Assembly: GCF_025153475.1 (NCBI RefSeq)
Contig: NZ_JANZXA010000005.1
Location: 124,001-188,000 of the forward strand
DNA: 64,000 nucleotides
Reading direction: 5' to 3'
DNA from: Novosphingobium mangrovisedimenti
GTDB taxonomy: Bacteria > Pseudomonadota > Alphaproteobacteria > Sphingomonadales > Sphingomonadaceae
Under the pieces are notes generated by a model, which was not told the origin of the DNA, searched no databases, and saw only the letters and a program-made list of their open reading frames with translations. A program made the position numbers and the translations under genes. This document shows positions 62,849-64,000 of the stretch, in pieces; the stretch's first letter is position 1, and each line of letters begins with the position of its first letter.

Positions 62849-64000
62849 ATGAAAGCAAGCAATTTCAGGAATGCACTTCTATTGAGTGCGGCATTCGCAG
62901 GCACATCCATGGCAACGCCCGCGCTGGCCGAGGACGCACCGACCGTAAATCCCGGCGACATCATCGTGACCGCCCGCCGCACCGAGGAGCGCCTGCAGGA
63001 CGTTCCCATTTCAATGACGGTCTACAGCAGCGACCAGATCGAAAAGCGCAACATCGCCGTCGCCTCCGATCTTGCCGTCACGACTCCCTCGCTTTCGGTC
63101 AATACGCGCTACGGCCCTGAAAAGGCGACCTTCTCGCTTCGTGGCTTCAACCAGGATGCCGCCACCGCGCCGACGGTCGGTGTCTACTTCGCGGACGTCG
63201 TCGGCGTTCGCGCACAGGGCGGCACCGCGGGCGGCAACACCGTGGGCGCCGGTGCCTTCACCGACTTGCAGAACGTGCAGGTCCTCAAGGGGCCGCAGGG
63301 TACCCTGTTCGGCCGCAACACGACCGGCGGCGCGGTTCTCCTCGTTCCGGCTAAGCCAACCGACCTGCTCGAAGGCAACATCGAAGGCACCATCGGCAAT
63401 TACGACCAGCGCCGCGTTCAGGCGGCGTTGAACGTGCCCCTTGCCGACACCTTCAAGGTTCGCGTCGCGGTCGACCGCAACAAGCGCGACGGTTACATGA
63501 AGAACCACTCAGGCGTCGGACCCAGCGCCTATAACGACGTGGATTATACTTATGCCCGACTGAGCTTGGTCGCCGACCTCACGCCCGAACTCGAGAACTA
63601 CACGATCTTCCACTACAGCCGCTCCGACACGAACGGCTACGCGACGCACTATCAGTCGTGCGACCGCGAGGCGGGAAGCCCGCTGGCAATCGATCCATCC
63701 ACGATTACCGACGATAATCCGACGGGTTCGCGCTACAGCCTGACCCGCTACTACACTGCAACGGCCGCTTGCGACCAGATCGACCGCCAGACCGCACGCG
63801 GCGATGGCCCGCTCGATGTCGAAGTGTCCAATCCCAACCCGCGGATCTATCTGCGTACCTGGCAGTTCATCAACACCACTACGTGGCAGGCCAGCGACAC
63901 GATCACCGTCAAGAACATCGCCAGCTACGGCGAATACCGCGAACAAAGCGCGTTCTCGCTCTACAGCGATAATTTCTTCATCCCCAACACGCCGACGACG
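62849..64000 (+). CDS. TonB-dependent receptor (runs off the window)
   Basis: A partial outer-membrane receptor with 384 residues visible. The signal peptide (about 1-27, ending TPALAED) is followed by the TonB-box-like DIIVTARR. The plug domain (about 40-165) has LQDVPISMTVYSSDQIEKRN, TFSLRGFNQDA and QVLKGPQGTLFGRNTTGGAV, the standard plug signature of Sphingomonadales receptors. The barrel begins at about 170. GGAGGAGAGGA sits before the ATG. The dienelactone hydrolase neighbour hints at a lactone or aromatic-derived ligand, but that is inference. Confidence 0.92.
   Translation, partial: MKASNFRNALLLSAAFAGTSMATPALAEDAPTVNPGDIIVTARRTEERLQDVPISMTVYSSDQIEKRNIAVASDLAVTTPSLSVNTRYGPEKATFSLRGFNQDAATAPTVGVYFADVVGVRAQGGTAGGNTVGAGAFTDLQNVQVLKGPQGTLFGRNTTGGAVLLVPAKPTDLLEGNIEGTIGNYDQRRVQAALNVPLADTFKVRVAVDRNKRDGYMKNHSGVGPSAYNDVDYTYARLSLVADLTPELENYTIFHYSRSDTNGYATHYQSCDREAGSPLAIDPSTITDDNPTGSRYSLTRYYTATAACDQIDRQTARGDGPLDVEVSNPNPRIYLRTWQFINTTTWQASDTITVKNIASYGEYREQSAFSLYSDNFFIPNTPTT

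Overview
The window is high-GC, gene-dense chromosomal DNA from an alphaproteobacterium, most likely order Sphingomonadales (Novosphingobium-like). The evidence is the gene content: two TonB-dependent receptors at the window edges, a TonB energy transducer, DUF3297, DUF2155 next to an NDUFA12-type complex I accessory subunit, SPOR-domain proteins around a ParA gene, a pyrB gene coupled to a pseudo-dihydroorotase, and a CCTGAGCTTGTCGAAGG palindromic repeat common in this order. I see no rRNA operon, phage, insertion sequence or CRISPR array. Taxonomy is inferred from these families, not computed.

Layout. 0-10 kb: a receptor N-terminus, a zinc-type cation diffusion facilitator, a VOC protein, then the clpX, clpP and tig quality-control genes, all on the minus strand but split by an oppositely oriented exported amidase and a membrane glycosyltransferase; tRNA-Leu(TAG). 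10-20 kb: sppA, pyrB-pyrC', a ParA / ribbon-helix-helix / SPOR-lipoprotein operon with a divergent Sel1-SPOR gene, and a DUF418 membrane protein. 20-30 kb: bfd-bfr iron storage, a nitronate monooxygenase-like enzyme, an S9 peptidase, an AI-2E-type exporter, der, a CHAP-domain protein, tRNA-Val(CAC), a decayed CmcJ-like gene and serS. 30-38 kb: surE with a LysM/M23 protein, an ion channel, rimO, two tandem small-RNA-like units (35.36-35.68 kb), a CinA-like protein, a TauD dioxygenase. 38-46 kb: a MerR regulator and divergent methyltransferase sharing a SoxR-box-like operator; the tRNA-Trp / secE-nusG / rplK-rplA ribosomal cluster broken by two membrane-enzyme genes; aat, DUF2155, NDUFA12. 46-64 kb: two MFS transporters, an S41 protease, recX, a fatty acyl-AMP ligase, a low-GC acetyltransferase, an asnB-GMC oxidoreductase operon, manA-manC, tonB, a dienelactone hydrolase and a second receptor.

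Most of the window is housekeeping. The strongest unusual signals are: (1) a tandem duplication carrying two nearly identical, complete small-RNA transcription units, each with an upstream GTTGCA-N5-TGCAAC dyad, a promoter with a 17-bp spacer, a CU-rich single-stranded segment and an intrinsic terminator; (2) a dihydroorotase homologue without metal-binding residues, translationally coupled to pyrB; (3) a LysM/M23 protein that keeps the zinc ligands but lacks both catalytic histidines; (4) a ParA/RHH pair flanked by two unrelated SPOR proteins; (5) a frameshifted CmcJ/NvfI-type relic between the DUF2892 gene and serS; (6) a trigger factor with a histone-H1-like lysine/alanine repeat tail.
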